Source: Zobellella iuensis
Lineage (GTDB): Bacteria > Pseudomonadota > Gammaproteobacteria > Enterobacterales > Aeromonadaceae
Length of the DNA: 64,000 bases
Direction of reading: 5' to 3'
Assembly (NCBI RefSeq): GCF_016746085.1
Contig: NZ_JAERTZ010000022.1
Span: 1 to 64,000 of the forward strand
Made by a program: the position numbers and the translations under genes. Every line of letters starts with the position of its first letter. The first letter of the stretch is position 1. This document shows positions 37,474 through 46,166 of this stretch, in pieces. The notes below the pieces were generated by a model. That model was not told the origin of the DNA. It searched no databases and saw only the letters and a list, made by a program, of their open reading frames with translations.

Positions 37474-38649
37474 TTAAGTTGGGCTCCCGGCGGGAGCCCT
37501 CAGTTGCGCCAGCAGGCGGGCGATAAAGCGCTCACCCTGCTCGAGCTGGCTGATCTCGATAAACTCGTCGGGTTTGTGGCCCTGCTCCATGCTGCCGGGG
37601 CCGCACACCAGGGTGGGTATACCCAGCGCCCGGCTGAACAGCCCCCCTTCGGTGCCGAAGCCGATGGTGTGGGTGCCCTCGGTACCGGCCAGGCGCTGGA
37701 CGAAGGCCACCACCCCGGCGTCGTTGGCGGTGCTGAGCCCCGGGTATTCGGTGGTGATCTCGATGTCGATACCACAGCCCGGATCGGTGCGGCGCATTTC
37801 CGCTGCCAGGGTGTCGGCATGGTCCTGGAATTCGGCCAGCAGGCGACGGGGATCCTCGACGGCGATATTGCGGATCTCGAACAGGAAGCTGCAGTGGTTG
37901 GGTACTATGTTGAGGGCGGTGCCGCCCTCCACCGTGCCGGTATGCACCGTGCTGTAAGGGATCTCGTAACCTTCCTCGAAGGGGCCCTGGTTGCGCTTCT
38001 GGATGGCCAGGCGCTCCAGCCACTGGATCAGGCGGGCAGCATAGTTGATGGCGTTGACCCCGAACGGTGCCAGGCCGGAATGGCACTCCTTGCCACGGAC
38101 ACTGACCCGGGCGGCGATCTTGCCCTTGTGGGCGGTGACCACCTTCATCTGGGTGGGCTCGCCGATGATGCACAGGGCCGGCTTGAGCGGCAGCTCGGCC
38201 AGGGTATCGATCAGCCGGCGCACTCCCACGCAGCCGATTTCCTCGTCGTAGGAAAAGGCGAGGTGAACGGGGGTGTGCAGGGGTTGCTCCACCATCTCGG
38301 GCACGGCGGCCAGCACCAGGGCGAGGAAGCCCTTCATGTCGGCGGTGCCCCGACCATAGCAGCGGCCGTCCTCCAGGGTCAGCCGATAGGGCTCATGGCT
38401 CCATTGCTGGCCGGTGACCGGCACCGTGTCGGTGTGGCCCGAGAGCATGACGCCTGGCTTGTCCTCCGGGCCCAGGGTGGCGTAGAGATTGGCCTTCTGC
38501 CCGGCCTCGTCATGCACCAGGGTGCTGGCCACTCCGTAGCCGTTCAGGTAGCCGCGCACATAATCCAGCAGGGCCAGGTTGGAATTGGCGCTGGTGGTGT
38601 CGTAGCCGATCAGTCGCTGCAGAATTTCGAGGGTAAGGGCGCTGGCCAT
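37474..38649 (-). CDS. ArgE-like M20 deacylase (second acetylornithine deacetylase paralogue)
   Basis: A 391-residue M20 zinc peptidase-family deacylase. Metal and catalytic segments: SGHTDTVPV, GRGTADMKGFLAL, YDEEIGCVGVR and IIGEPTQMK. It resembles the ArgE type found in alphaproteobacteria more than the enteric-type argE at 56814-57965, so this is a separate paralogue. In this block it probably removes an acyl group from an amino acid or amine, feeding the aminotransferase. Upstream of it is an AT-rich promoter-like gap with a TAAAAATATTTTTA palindrome (about 38740). Confidence 0.85.
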   Translation of the reverse strand: MASALTLEILQRLIGYDTTSANSNLALLDYVRGYLNGYGVASTLVHDEAGQKANLYATLGPEDKPGVMLSGHTDTVPVTGQQWSHEPYRLTLEDGRCYGRGTADMKGFLALVLAAVPEMVEQPLHTPVHLAFSYDEEIGCVGVRRLIDTLAELPLKPALCIIGEPTQMKVVTAHKGKIAARVSVRGKECHSGLAPFGVNAINYAARLIQWLERLAIQKRNQGPFEEGYEIPYSTVHTGTVEGGTALNIVPNHCSFLFEIRNIAVEDPRRLLAEFQDHADTLAAEMRRTDPGCGIDIEITTEYPGLSTANDAGVVAFVQRLAGTEGTHTIGFGTEGGLFSRALGIPTLVCGPGSMEQGHKPDEFIEISQLEQGERFIARLLAQLRAPAGSPT

Positions 38650-38782
38650 GGGATCTCCTGGTAAACATTGGTCACTCCGGGCTGCTACCGCAGGCCGGGA
38701 TGTTTCTCTGTGGTGAAGATTATGTAATGGCTTTGTATATTAAAAATATTTTTATACTGTGCCTTGGATAAATAAAAACTAT

Positions 38783-39259
38783 TCAGATGCCTGAGCCGAC
38801 TCCGCGCACCCTGATGCAGCTGCAGTGAGCCTGGGCACTGACCCGGTCGGCCAGGCTGCCGAACAGGCGATCACCCTCGGCATGGCTGCCCAGGACGATG
38901 GCGTCCACCGACAACTGGTCCGCCAGCTCGAGGATGACGGTAGCCGGCGTTCCCCGGCGAAGATGGCAGTCCGCTCTCAGGCCTCGTTGTGTAAGGCGTG
39001 TCTGGGCCTGCAGGAGAGCTTCCTCGGCCAGGGACTTCAGGCTCAGCTCCACCGGACTGGCGGCCTCAATGGGGCCGACCCTGAGCTGGGTATAGCGCCG
39101 GTTGGTGTAGGAAAAATGTCGGTAGACGCTGACCAGGCTAAGCCGGCTGTGGAAAGCGTGGGCCAACTCGGCGGCGGTATCCAGGGCCTGGAGAGCGGCC
39201 TGTGAGCCGTCCACCGCTACCAGCAGGTGGCGGAAGGGGGAGGAATGGGGCGTATTCAT
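38783..39259 (-). CDS. Universal stress protein family (TeaD-like position)
   Basis: A 158-residue UspA-domain protein (FRHLLVAVDGSQAALQALDTAAEL at the start). The ATP-binding end motif, normally GSxxxG..LGS, reads LGSHAEGDRLFGSLADRVSAQAHC. ATG 39259 has AAGGAG 7-12 bases upstream. It follows the TRAP large subunit by 10 bases. A Usp gene next to a TRAP transporter is the arrangement of teaABCD, where TeaD modulates ectoine uptake, and the same may hold here. Confidence 0.88.
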   Translation of the reverse strand: MNTPHSSPFRHLLVAVDGSQAALQALDTAAELAHAFHSRLSLVSVYRHFSYTNRRYTQLRVGPIEAASPVELSLKSLAEEALLQAQTRLTQRGLRADCHLRRGTPATVILELADQLSVDAIVLGSHAEGDRLFGSLADRVSAQAHCSCIRVRGVGSGI

Positions 39260-39269
39260 GTCATTCTCC

Positions 39270-40556
39270 TTATCGGGACGAGACCAGTAAATCACGCAGG
39301 AACAGGGCTATCTGCGGAAACAGGGCCAAGAGCATGGCGGTCAGCAACAGCATGAATATGAAGGGGGGAGTACCCCGTATCACCTCCATATAGGGTCGCC
39401 GGAAAATGGCGATGGCGGTGAAAATGTCGCAGCCGAAGGGGGGCGTGGCCGATCCGATGGCTACCTGCAGGGTAATCATGGTGCCGACCAGTACCGGGTC
39501 GAGCCCGGAGGAGCGGATCAGGGGGAGGAAGATGGGGATCAGGATCAGCATCACCACTATGGGATCGACGAACATGCAGCCGATAAAGAAAGCGACGGCG
39601 ATGCAAAGCAACACCGTCATGGGCTCGGCGTCGGCCAGGTTGAGGCCGTTGATGATGGTCTGGGGCACCTCAGCGTAGGACAAGGCCCAGGAAAAAGCGG
39701 CTCCGGCCCCGATCAGGATGAAGACCACGGCGGTGACCAGGCCGGTGGACAGGGCGATGCCGGGCAGCTCCTTCAGCCTGATGGACCGGAAGATAACCAC
39801 CTCGAGCAGGATGGCGTAGAGCACACAGATGGCGGCGGCCTCGCTGGGGCTGAACACGCCGCCGTAGATGCCGCCGACGATGATCAACGGGAAGCCGGCG
39901 GGCCAGATCGCCCGGCGGATGGCCCGCCAGCGTTCATGCCAGCTGGATCTGGGTTCTACCGGTATGCGGTGACGCCAGGCGTAGAACACCGCATAACCGG
40001 AAAACATCGCCAGGATCAGCAGCCCCGGCCCTATGCCGGCGATGAACAGCTCGGAAATGGAGGTGCCGGTGAGCACACCGTAGATGATCATGCCGATGCT
40101 GGGCGGGATCAGGAAGGCAATGTCGGAGGCGTTGATGGCCAATGCCATGGTAAAGGTATCGCTATAACCGGCCTTGAGCATGCGTGGCCGCATGGGGCCA
40201 CCCACCGCCACCACTGTCGCCTGGGTGGAGCCGGAAACCGCACCGAACAGGGTACAGGTGGTCGCTACCGTGACTGCCAGGCCGCCACGCAGGTGGCCGA
40301 CGAAGCGCATCACCAGGTCGAGCAGGCGATCCGAGGAATGGCCGCGAGTGATAATGTCGGCCGAGAGAATGAACATCGGCACGGCGACCAGCGCCGAGGG
40401 TTTCACCCCGCCCACCATCTGCTGGATGATGATGGTGGGATTGAGCATCTCGAAAAACAGGAAAAAGGCCGCCAGGGTGGCGATGAGCAGCGGCATCATC
40501 ATGGGAAAGCCCAGCAACAGCAGCACTATCATGGTACTCAGCATTACCGTGGTCAT
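39270..40556 (-). CDS. dctM: TRAP transporter large permease subunit DctM
   Basis: A 428-residue membrane protein of the DctM/TRAP-T large subunit family with about 11-13 hydrophobic segments. Conserved stretches include SGSTQATVVAVGGPM, LAINASDIAFLIPPSIGMIIYG and the GSATPPFGCDIFTAIAI region near the end. Together with DctQ it forms the Na+-driven channel that accepts substrate from DctP. It follows dctQ by 27 bases. Confidence 0.93.
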   Translation of the reverse strand: MTTVMLSTMIVLLLLGFPMMMPLLIATLAAFFLFFEMLNPTIIIQQMVGGVKPSALVAVPMFILSADIITRGHSSDRLLDLVMRFVGHLRGGLAVTVATTCTLFGAVSGSTQATVVAVGGPMRPRMLKAGYSDTFTMALAINASDIAFLIPPSIGMIIYGVLTGTSISELFIAGIGPGLLILAMFSGYAVFYAWRHRIPVEPRSSWHERWRAIRRAIWPAGFPLIIVGGIYGGVFSPSEAAAICVLYAILLEVVIFRSIRLKELPGIALSTGLVTAVVFILIGAGAAFSWALSYAEVPQTIINGLNLADAEPMTVLLCIAVAFFIGCMFVDPIVVMLILIPIFLPLIRSSGLDPVLVGTMITLQVAIGSATPPFGCDIFTAIAIFRRPYMEVIRGTPPFIFMLLLTAMLLALFPQIALFLRDLLVSSR

Positions 40557-40583
40557 GGTTTTTTCCTTCTGTGGGCGGCCGCG

Positions 40584-41141
40584 TCAGAGCGACTCCTTGG
40601 GTTGCGATTCGTCGTAGATGTCCAAGGCATGGAACGACAGGAAAATGTCGCGGCTTTGCAGGTTGCGGATAAAGGCCAGGCTGTATTGCAGTCCGGCGAT
40701 GAAGAAGCCGAGCGGCACCACCAGCAGGGTCCAGTACAGGGGGATCTGCAGGGCGGCCGTGATCATGCCGCGCCGGGCCATCTGAGCAACATAGGCATAG
40801 GCGTAGTAGCTGAGCAGGAACAGGGTGAGGGCAGTGCTCAGGGTAATCAGCAGCATCAGCCCTTTCTTGTAGCGATCGGGCAGCACGTCGTAGAGGGCGG
40901 ACATGCGGATATGGCGGCCCTGGCGGGTGACGTAACCCAACCCCATGAAGGTGATCACCACCATCAGGATCTGGTTCAGTTCTTCGGCAAAATACAGGCT
41001 GTGGGCAAAGAGGTAGCGGCCGAATACGTTGATGATGGTGTTCAGTGCCATCAGCAGTATGCCACCGGCCAGACAGGTCACTTCCAGCCGGTGGATCCAG
41101 CGGTCGGCCAGGATCAGTCCGCGGTGTAACATGGGAGTCAT
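40584..41141 (-). CDS. dctQ: TRAP transporter small permease subunit DctQ
   Basis: A 185-residue membrane protein with four predicted hydrophobic segments, as in DctQ. The first membrane segment contains the family pattern ALNTIINVFGRYLFAHSLYFAEELNQILMV. ATG 41141 is supported by GAGGG 9-13 bases upstream; an extra frame to 41168 is not. It lies between dctP and dctM. Confidence 0.9.
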   Translation of the reverse strand: MTPMLHRGLILADRWIHRLEVTCLAGGILLMALNTIINVFGRYLFAHSLYFAEELNQILMVVITFMGLGYVTRQGRHIRMSALYDVLPDRYKKGLMLLITLSTALTLFLLSYYAYAYVAQMARRGMITAALQIPLYWTLLVVPLGFFIAGLQYSLAFIRNLQSRDIFLSFHALDIYDESQPKESL

Positions 41142-41203
41142 AGGGGTACCCTCGGCAGGTGCCGCCACCCATTGCCGGGCGGCGGCGGGGAGAAAGCCGA
41201 ACC

Positions 41204-42232
41204 TCAGTTCAGCTGCTGCTCCAGACGGTCGCGCTCGGCGAGAAAGCCGTCCAGCACCTGCTGGCCATGGCTGCCTACCATCTGTACGAACTTCTGCCGG
41301 GTTTGCTCGGCCCTGGCCCGGAAGGCGTCACGCTGGACTTCGTTCAGGCTGATATAGGTCATGGCCGGTTTTTCCTGCAGTATCTTGGCCAGGAACTCCT
41401 GCTCCAGCCTGGGTACCTCGTCCATCATGTAGTGGGTGACTTCCGTCATTGTGTCGCGGATCAGCTGCTGGCGCTCGGTCGGCAGACCGTCGAACCAGTC
41501 ATCGCCGGTGATGATGGCGCTGGTGAACAGCTGATGGCGGGCCGAGATCAGGTAGTCAGTCACCTCGAAGAAGTTGCTCTGGTAGACCGAGGATATGGGT
41601 TGGCCGACCCCGTCGATCATCTTCAGTTGCAGGGCACCGTAGACTTCACCAAAAGGTAGCGGGGTGGGGCTGGAGCCCAGATCCTTGAATGCCTCTACCT
41701 GCAGCGGGGACACCAGAATACGCATCTTGAAGTTGTTCAGATCTTCCGGAGTACGCACGGCACGGTTGGCGGCCCAGGCATCCTCGCCTTCGGAGTAGAT
41801 GCTCATCAGGCGCAGCCCGGTCTTGGCGAAACCTTTTTCCATGCCCTGATAGACGGTTGTGGAGTCGGTCATCAGGTGTTTGTTGACTTCGTTGTTCTCC
41901 GACAGGATGAAGGGGATGGAAAACAGCTGTATCTCCGGCACGAAGGAACCCAGGTGGCCAAGGGATATATTGGCGAATTGCAGGGCACCATCGGCTACCA
42001 GCTCGGTGGCGTCGGCCGAAGTACCCAGGGTGCCACCGTAGAAGATATTGACCTTCACGTCACCGTCGGTCTTGGCCTCAATGCGTTTCTTGAACTCCTG
42101 AGCATAGAGATCCTGAATATCTCCCTGGGATACCTCGATGGCGTACTTCCAGGTTTCCGCTTGGGCACCGAAGGCCAGACAAGCGAGGGGAACGGCTTTG
42201 GCGAGGGTTGAGAAAGATTTGAACAAATCCAT
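41204..42232 (-). CDS. dctP: TRAP transporter periplasmic binding protein DctP, TeaA-like
   Basis: A 342-residue secreted binding protein with a signal peptide ending in FGAQA|E. The mature start WKYAIEVSQGDIQDLYAQEFKKR and the segment SPTPLPFGEVYGALQLKMIDG match TeaA, the ectoine-binding protein of Halomonas, more closely than C4-dicarboxylate types. The binding-site region after it (VGQPISSVYQSNFFEV) differs from TeaA, so the ligand may not be ectoine. ATG 42232 has GGAG 10-13 bases upstream. Confidence 0.88.
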   Translation of the reverse strand: MDLFKSFSTLAKAVPLACLAFGAQAETWKYAIEVSQGDIQDLYAQEFKKRIEAKTDGDVKVNIFYGGTLGTSADATELVADGALQFANISLGHLGSFVPEIQLFSIPFILSENNEVNKHLMTDSTTVYQGMEKGFAKTGLRLMSIYSEGEDAWAANRAVRTPEDLNNFKMRILVSPLQVEAFKDLGSSPTPLPFGEVYGALQLKMIDGVGQPISSVYQSNFFEVTDYLISARHQLFTSAIITGDDWFDGLPTERQQLIRDTMTEVTHYMMDEVPRLEQEFLAKILQEKPAMTYISLNEVQRDAFRARAEQTRQKFVQMVGSHGQQVLDGFLAERDRLEQQLN

Positions 42233-42339
42233 TATCTGTATCTCCATTACATCCATTTTGGGTTGAATCGGGTGTCCGCATGGACACCCGGGTTGTCGGG
42301 GTGATGCCGGTCTTCCCTTGCCGGGCGGCAGCCGACCCC

Positions 42340-43011
42340 TTATTCATCCCCCGGTACGCCGAAGGCGTCGGCCTGGGCCGGATCCTGGGCGCGGGTGATG
42401 TAGGCCTGCATCTGTGGCTGGTATTGCCGCCAGAGCAGGCGCAGTTCGTGGAGGGGGGCGATATGCCAGTCGACCCGCAGATCCACCACCGGCCAGCTGG
42501 GCTCGGCGCTCATCAGCAGGCCGGCGGAATGCACCGGCCCCAGCTCGCCGCCGGCCTCCAGCCCGGCTTCCAGCGCCAGCAGCAGCCGTTCGGCCAGGTG
42601 GCCCCGGCTCTGTTCGAAGGCAGCCACCATGGCCTGGGGTACCCGGGTGTTGGCCAGCAGGTTGCCCATGGCCAGGCAGTGCCGGCCCCGGGCGGTGGCG
42701 TGCAGGCCCAGGGCCCGGTCACCACTGAAGGTAACGCCGTTGCCCTGGCGGTCCAGCACGCCGAGCTGGCGCCATTGAAAGTGGGGGTCGGCCTTGGCCA
42801 GCACACCGGGGATCTGCTCCACCGCCACCCCTTCCTGCAACAGCTCCAGTGCCAGGGGGCCAAGCACCGGATTGGTGACATTCTGGCTCAGGGCCACGCC
42901 CACGCCGCTGTGCACGAAGGCGCAGCGGCTGGCCACGGCAATGCTGGAGGAGCTGATGGCGCAGCCCATCATGCCGGTGTCGGGGCAAAGCCCGGCGACG
43001 GAAAAGGTCAT
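42340..43011 (-). CDS. DUF1028 family protein (Ntn-hydrolase-like)
   Basis: A 223-residue protein of DUF1028, a family with an Ntn-hydrolase-like fold whose substrates are undefined. The hallmark N-terminus MTFSVAGLCPDTGMMGCAISSSSIAV is intact; the start 43011 has GAGGA 5-9 bases upstream, and longer frames lack the family N-terminus. It lies 10 bases after ridA. Such genes often accompany RidA and transporters, suggesting removal of an acyl or amide group from the imported compound. Confidence 0.88.
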   Translation of the reverse strand: MTFSVAGLCPDTGMMGCAISSSSIAVASRCAFVHSGVGVALSQNVTNPVLGPLALELLQEGVAVEQIPGVLAKADPHFQWRQLGVLDRQGNGVTFSGDRALGLHATARGRHCLAMGNLLANTRVPQAMVAAFEQSRGHLAERLLLALEAGLEAGGELGPVHSAGLLMSAEPSWPVVDLRVDWHIAPLHELRLLWRQYQPQMQAYITRAQDPAQADAFGVPGDE

Positions 43012-43021
43012 GGTATCCTCC

Positions 43022-43441
43022 TTATGCCTGTTCGTCGGGAATGACGGCGATGACATCGATCTCCATCAGCCATTCGGCCTGGGCCAGGCCCGCCACCACC
43101 AGGCCGGTGGAGATGGGGTAGACCCCCTTCAGCCACTTGCCCACCTCCTGGTAGACCGGCTCGCGAAAGCGCGGATCCGTGATGTAGGTGGTGGTCTTGA
43201 CGATATGGCTCATGTCGCTGCCGGCTTCTTCCAGCAGCTGTTTGACGTTCTTCATCGCCTGCTCCGCCTGGGCCCGGGGATCGCCCAGCCCGACCAGCTT
43301 GCCTTCGAAGTCGGTACCGACCTGACCGCGCACATAGACGGTGTTGCCCGCCCGTACCGCCTGGCACAGATCGTTGTCCAGGCTCTGGTTGGGGTAGGTT
43401 TCCTTGGTGTTGAACATGCGTATGCGAGTGTGAGTGGGCAT
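43022..43441 (-). CDS. RidA-family enamine/imine deaminase
   Basis: A 139-residue YjgF/YER057c/UK114 protein. The pattern AVRAGNTVYVRGQVG, then QAEQAMKNVKQLLEEAG and VKTTTYITDP is typical. The Arg that binds substrate carboxylate in true RidA (in the CVRVAEL-type end) is not evident: the C-terminus reads EIDVIAVIPDEQA. It is therefore probably one of the Rid2-7 subgroups. It follows the monooxygenase and may hydrolyse a reactive imine that enzyme makes. Confidence 0.85.
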   Translation of the reverse strand: MPTHTRIRMFNTKETYPNQSLDNDLCQAVRAGNTVYVRGQVGTDFEGKLVGLGDPRAQAEQAMKNVKQLLEEAGSDMSHIVKTTTYITDPRFREPVYQEVGKWLKGVYPISTGLVVAGLAQAEWLMEIDVIAVIPDEQA

Positions 43442-43480
43442 GGGGTTGCTCCGGTTAATACTGATTGAGTAAGCGAACAG

Positions 43481-43501
43481 GGACCGGCACTGTGCCGGTC
43501 C
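43481..43501. other. Intercistronic hairpin between the monooxygenase and ridA
   Basis: GGACCGGCA/TGCCGGTCC is a perfect 9-bp stem with a 3-base loop, 18 bases past the monooxygenase stop. There is no T tract in either direction, so it is more likely to set relative expression than to terminate. Confidence 0.4.
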
Positions 43502-43518
43502 GGGTTAATGGGTTAGTT

Positions 43519-44835
43519 TCAGGCGGCGCTTTCCTTTTTGGCAGCGCGAATGTCGCTGACCTTGCCGGCGTCACGCTGGTCGGCGTCCTTGTAGGCGGCA
43601 TACTTGCGCTGAGTGGCGATGTGGTCGGCGATGTGCTTGGCGTCGTGCCATACCCCCCAGATAAAAGTGGAGCCACGGCGGGACAGCCAGGGCAGACCCA
43701 GGAAATAGATCCCCGGTTCGCTCGACACACCGCGCTTGTGCTGGGGTTTGCCCTTGTCGTCAAAGGCGTTCACGTCGAGCCAGCTGTAATCTGTGGTGAA
43801 ACCGGTGGCCCAGATGATGGAGGTGATACCGGCCTCGGCCATGCCCAGCTCCAGGGTCGGGGTGGTCATGCACTCGGGGTCCGGCAGTAATTCGCGGGCT
43901 TCGGGCTCTTCCGGCAGATCCAGATTGTTGCGGGCAATGTAGGCATCGGCCGCATCCAGCAGTTCCAGGTAGTTGGCGTCGCCGTTGCGAATGTTTTCCG
44001 CCAGATCCTGTTCAAAGGTGACTTTGCCGTTGGCAAAGGTGCCGGTGCGGCCCACCAGGTTGATGCCCTGTCTGGCCAGCTTGCGGAAATCGACGGTGTG
44101 GCCGCCCCGGGCGCCGCTCACCGCTATGGTGACGTGCTCGGTCCCCGGCTTCATGGCTTCGGCGTCCCACTCGCCCAGCACACCCAGCCACCAGCAGAAG
44201 TCGCGGTTGCGATAGGCGCGGGGCGGACGGTCGTGGGGGCCTACCGACAGGTAAACGGTCTTGCCGGCCCGCTGCAGCTCGTCGGCGATCTGTACTCCCG
44301 AGGAGCCGGCACCCACCACCAGCACGGCGCCGGCGGGTAACTGGTCCGGGTTGCGATAGGCGGAAGAATGGATCTGGTACAGGCTCTCGTCCTTGGGCGC
44401 AATCGGCGGAATGGCCGGACGCTGGAACGGACCTGTGGCGGCCACCACCCGGTTGGCCTGAATTTCGCCGATGGAGGTGTCCACGGTGAAGCCCGGGCGA
44501 TCGGTGTTACGAACGACCTTTTTCACTTCCACGCCGGTGCGAATGGGGGCGTTGAACTTCTCGGCATAGGCCTCGAAGTAGGCGGCGATGCGCTCCTTGG
44601 GGGCGAAGGCGTCGGGGTCCAGGTCGTCGAACTCCAGGCCCGGAAAGCGATCGTGCCAGGCCGGGCCGTTGGCCACCAGCGAGTCCCAGCGCTCGGTGCG
44701 CCAGCGTTCGGCGATGCGGTTGCGTTCCAGCACCAGGTGGGGCACTCCGAGTTTGGTCAGGTGCTCGCTCATGGCCACGCCGGCCTGACCGGCGCCTACC
44801 ACCAGCGTATCGATTTCTGTCTTTTCAGCTGTCAT
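43519..44835 (-). CDS. Flavin-containing monooxygenase (CzcO/FMO-like)
   Basis: A 438-residue FAD- and NAD(P)H-dependent oxygenase. The FAD Rossmann motif GAGQAG is at about 14-19, the NADPH motif GAGSSG near 178, and WATGFTTDYSWL is the conserved C-terminal ATG segment. ERWRTERWDSLVANGPAW is typical of the group. Such enzymes oxygenate N, S or activated carbon atoms. It heads the leftward operon with ridA and DUF1028. GAGGG lies 9-13 bases before ATG 44835. The substrate is unknown; an imported nitrogen compound is suggested by the neighbours. Confidence 0.88.
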   Translation of the reverse strand: MTAEKTEIDTLVVGAGQAGVAMSEHLTKLGVPHLVLERNRIAERWRTERWDSLVANGPAWHDRFPGLEFDDLDPDAFAPKERIAAYFEAYAEKFNAPIRTGVEVKKVVRNTDRPGFTVDTSIGEIQANRVVAATGPFQRPAIPPIAPKDESLYQIHSSAYRNPDQLPAGAVLVVGAGSSGVQIADELQRAGKTVYLSVGPHDRPPRAYRNRDFCWWLGVLGEWDAEAMKPGTEHVTIAVSGARGGHTVDFRKLARQGINLVGRTGTFANGKVTFEQDLAENIRNGDANYLELLDAADAYIARNNLDLPEEPEARELLPDPECMTTPTLELGMAEAGITSIIWATGFTTDYSWLDVNAFDDKGKPQHKRGVSSEPGIYFLGLPWLSRRGSTFIWGVWHDAKHIADHIATQRKYAAYKDADQRDAGKVSDIRAAKKESAA

Positions 44836-44928
44836 GTCTGTGTCCCTCTGGATGACGGTGTGTTTCGGGTCGGTCAGGGCCTAGCCTCCTTTGTTCGAAA
44901 CAAGCCTAAGGGGTAACAGCGCATCGAT

Positions 44929-44963
44929 AAAATATTATTAACATTAGAATTACATTTGAAAAT
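44929..44963 (-). promoter_or_regulatory. Bipartite promoter/operator motif, copy 2
   Basis: The same AAAATATTATT / CATTTGAAAAT pair with the same 24-base start-to-start spacing as at 35713-35747. It lies 94-128 bases upstream of the monooxygenase ATG. It contains TTCAAA-N17-TAATAT on the minus strand. The identity extends beyond the -35 and -10 hexamers, so a shared regulator site is likely. Confidence 0.6.
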
Positions 44964-45093
44964 CTGATGCTGCGGTATCGTAACGGCCTCTGAACAGCCT
45001 TTTCACAGGATTGAGATATCCTTTTTTTTCAATGGGTTGATCTCTATTGTTCGGTCATGTCGGGGTCTTTACGCGATCTTATTCACATTTTCT

Positions 45094-45121
45094 TTCACAT
45101 TTTTTTGTGAATAATTGTTAT
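45094..45121. promoter_or_regulatory. Inverted repeats upstream of the acid-sugar operon
   Basis: TTCACA-T6-TGTGAA (45094-45111) is a perfect inverted repeat. It overlaps AATAATTGTTAT (45110-45121), which resembles the AATAA-N3-TTATT palindrome at 49641-49653. These are candidate sites for the operon's DeoR-type regulator. The remainder of 44836-45266 is AT-rich with no gene. Confidence 0.4.
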
Positions 45122-45266
45122 GGGGTGATTTCTTTTAATTGCTTTTAAATCAGTATATTGAAGTTTTTTATGGTTTACCTGTTTTGTGAGTTCCCGACGT
45201 TAACTGTGACGATATGTGATCGATAATGTATTCATCACAGTAGTTCACAGCTTGGGAGTAACACAG

Positions 45267-46166
45267 ATGAGCGCACTTTCCCGTATTGGCCTGGTCGGCC
45301 TCGGCTCCATGGGCATGGGCATGGCCCGGTCCCTGATCCGCGCCGGCTTCGATACCTATGGTTTTGACCTGAACCCCGATGCCTGCGCTCGTCTGGCCGA
45401 AGCCGGCGCCGCCGGCACCGGCCCCTCGGCGCTGCCCTACGCGGACCGGCTCGATGCCCTGGTGCTGGTGGTGGTGAACGGTGCCCAGGTGGAGGCGGTG
45501 CTGTTCGGCGAGCAGGGCCTGGCCCAGGCGCTGCGCCCGGGCAGCCTGGTCATCGTGTGCAGCACCATGGCCGCCACCCAGACCCAGTCCATCCACCGCC
45601 GCCTGGCCGCCCTGGGCCTGGAGATGATAGACGCGCCCATCTCCGGCGGCGCGGTCAAGGCCGCCGACGGCAAGCTGTCGGTGATGGCCTCGGGCAAGCC
45701 CGAGCTGTTCGAGCAGGCCAAGGGGCTGTTCGACGCCGTGGCCGAAAGGCTCTACGTGATCGGGCCCGACATCGGCCAGGGCAGCACCGTCAAGACCATC
45801 CACCAACTGCTGGCCGGGGTGCACATCGCCGCCGCCGCCGAGGCCATGGCCATGGCCGCCAAGGCGGAGATCCCGCTGGAGCTGATGTTCGAGGTGGTCA
45901 CCCACAGCGCCGGCAACTCCTGGATGTTCGAGAACCGGGTGCCGCACATCCTGGACGGCGACTATGCGCCGCGCTCCAGCGTCGACATCTTCGTCAAGGA
46001 TCTGGGCATAGTGCTGGACAGCGCCCACCAGATGAAATTCCCGCTGCCGCTGGCCTCCGCCGCCCACCAGATGTTCCTGGCCGCCAGCAACGAGGGCTAC
46101 GGCCGTGAAGACGACGCCGCCGTGGTCAAAACCTTCAAGGGCATCCGTCTGCCGGAGGGCAAGTAA
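45267..46166 (+). CDS. ltnD: L-threonate dehydrogenase LtnD
   Basis: A 299-residue beta-hydroxyacid dehydrogenase that oxidises C2 of L-threonate with NAD+. The N-terminal Rossmann motif is GLVGLGSMGMGMA, followed by DAPISGGAVKAADGKL (substrate-binding signature) and the catalytic lysine in GSTVKTIHQLLAG. ATG 45267 has GGGAG 9-13 bases upstream; an upstream frame start lacks homology. It opens an operon in which otnK starts right after its stop codon. The set ltnD-otnK-otnC-otnI-denD identifies the four-carbon acid-sugar pathway. Confidence 0.92.
   Translation: MSALSRIGLVGLGSMGMGMARSLIRAGFDTYGFDLNPDACARLAEAGAAGTGPSALPYADRLDALVLVVVNGAQVEAVLFGEQGLAQALRPGSLVIVCSTMAATQTQSIHRRLAALGLEMIDAPISGGAVKAADGKLSVMASGKPELFEQAKGLFDAVAERLYVIGPDIGQGSTVKTIHQLLAGVHIAAAAEAMAMAAKAEIPLELMFEVVTHSAGNSWMFENRVPHILDGDYAPRSSVDIFVKDLGIVLDSAHQMKFPLPLASAAHQMFLAASNEGYGREDDAAVVKTFKGIRLPEGK

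Noticed and set aside
45094-45111. CRP site
   Set aside because: The half-sites are in the reverse order (TTCACA then TGTGAA) compared with the CRP consensus TGTGA-N6-TCACA, so it is not a CRP operator as written.
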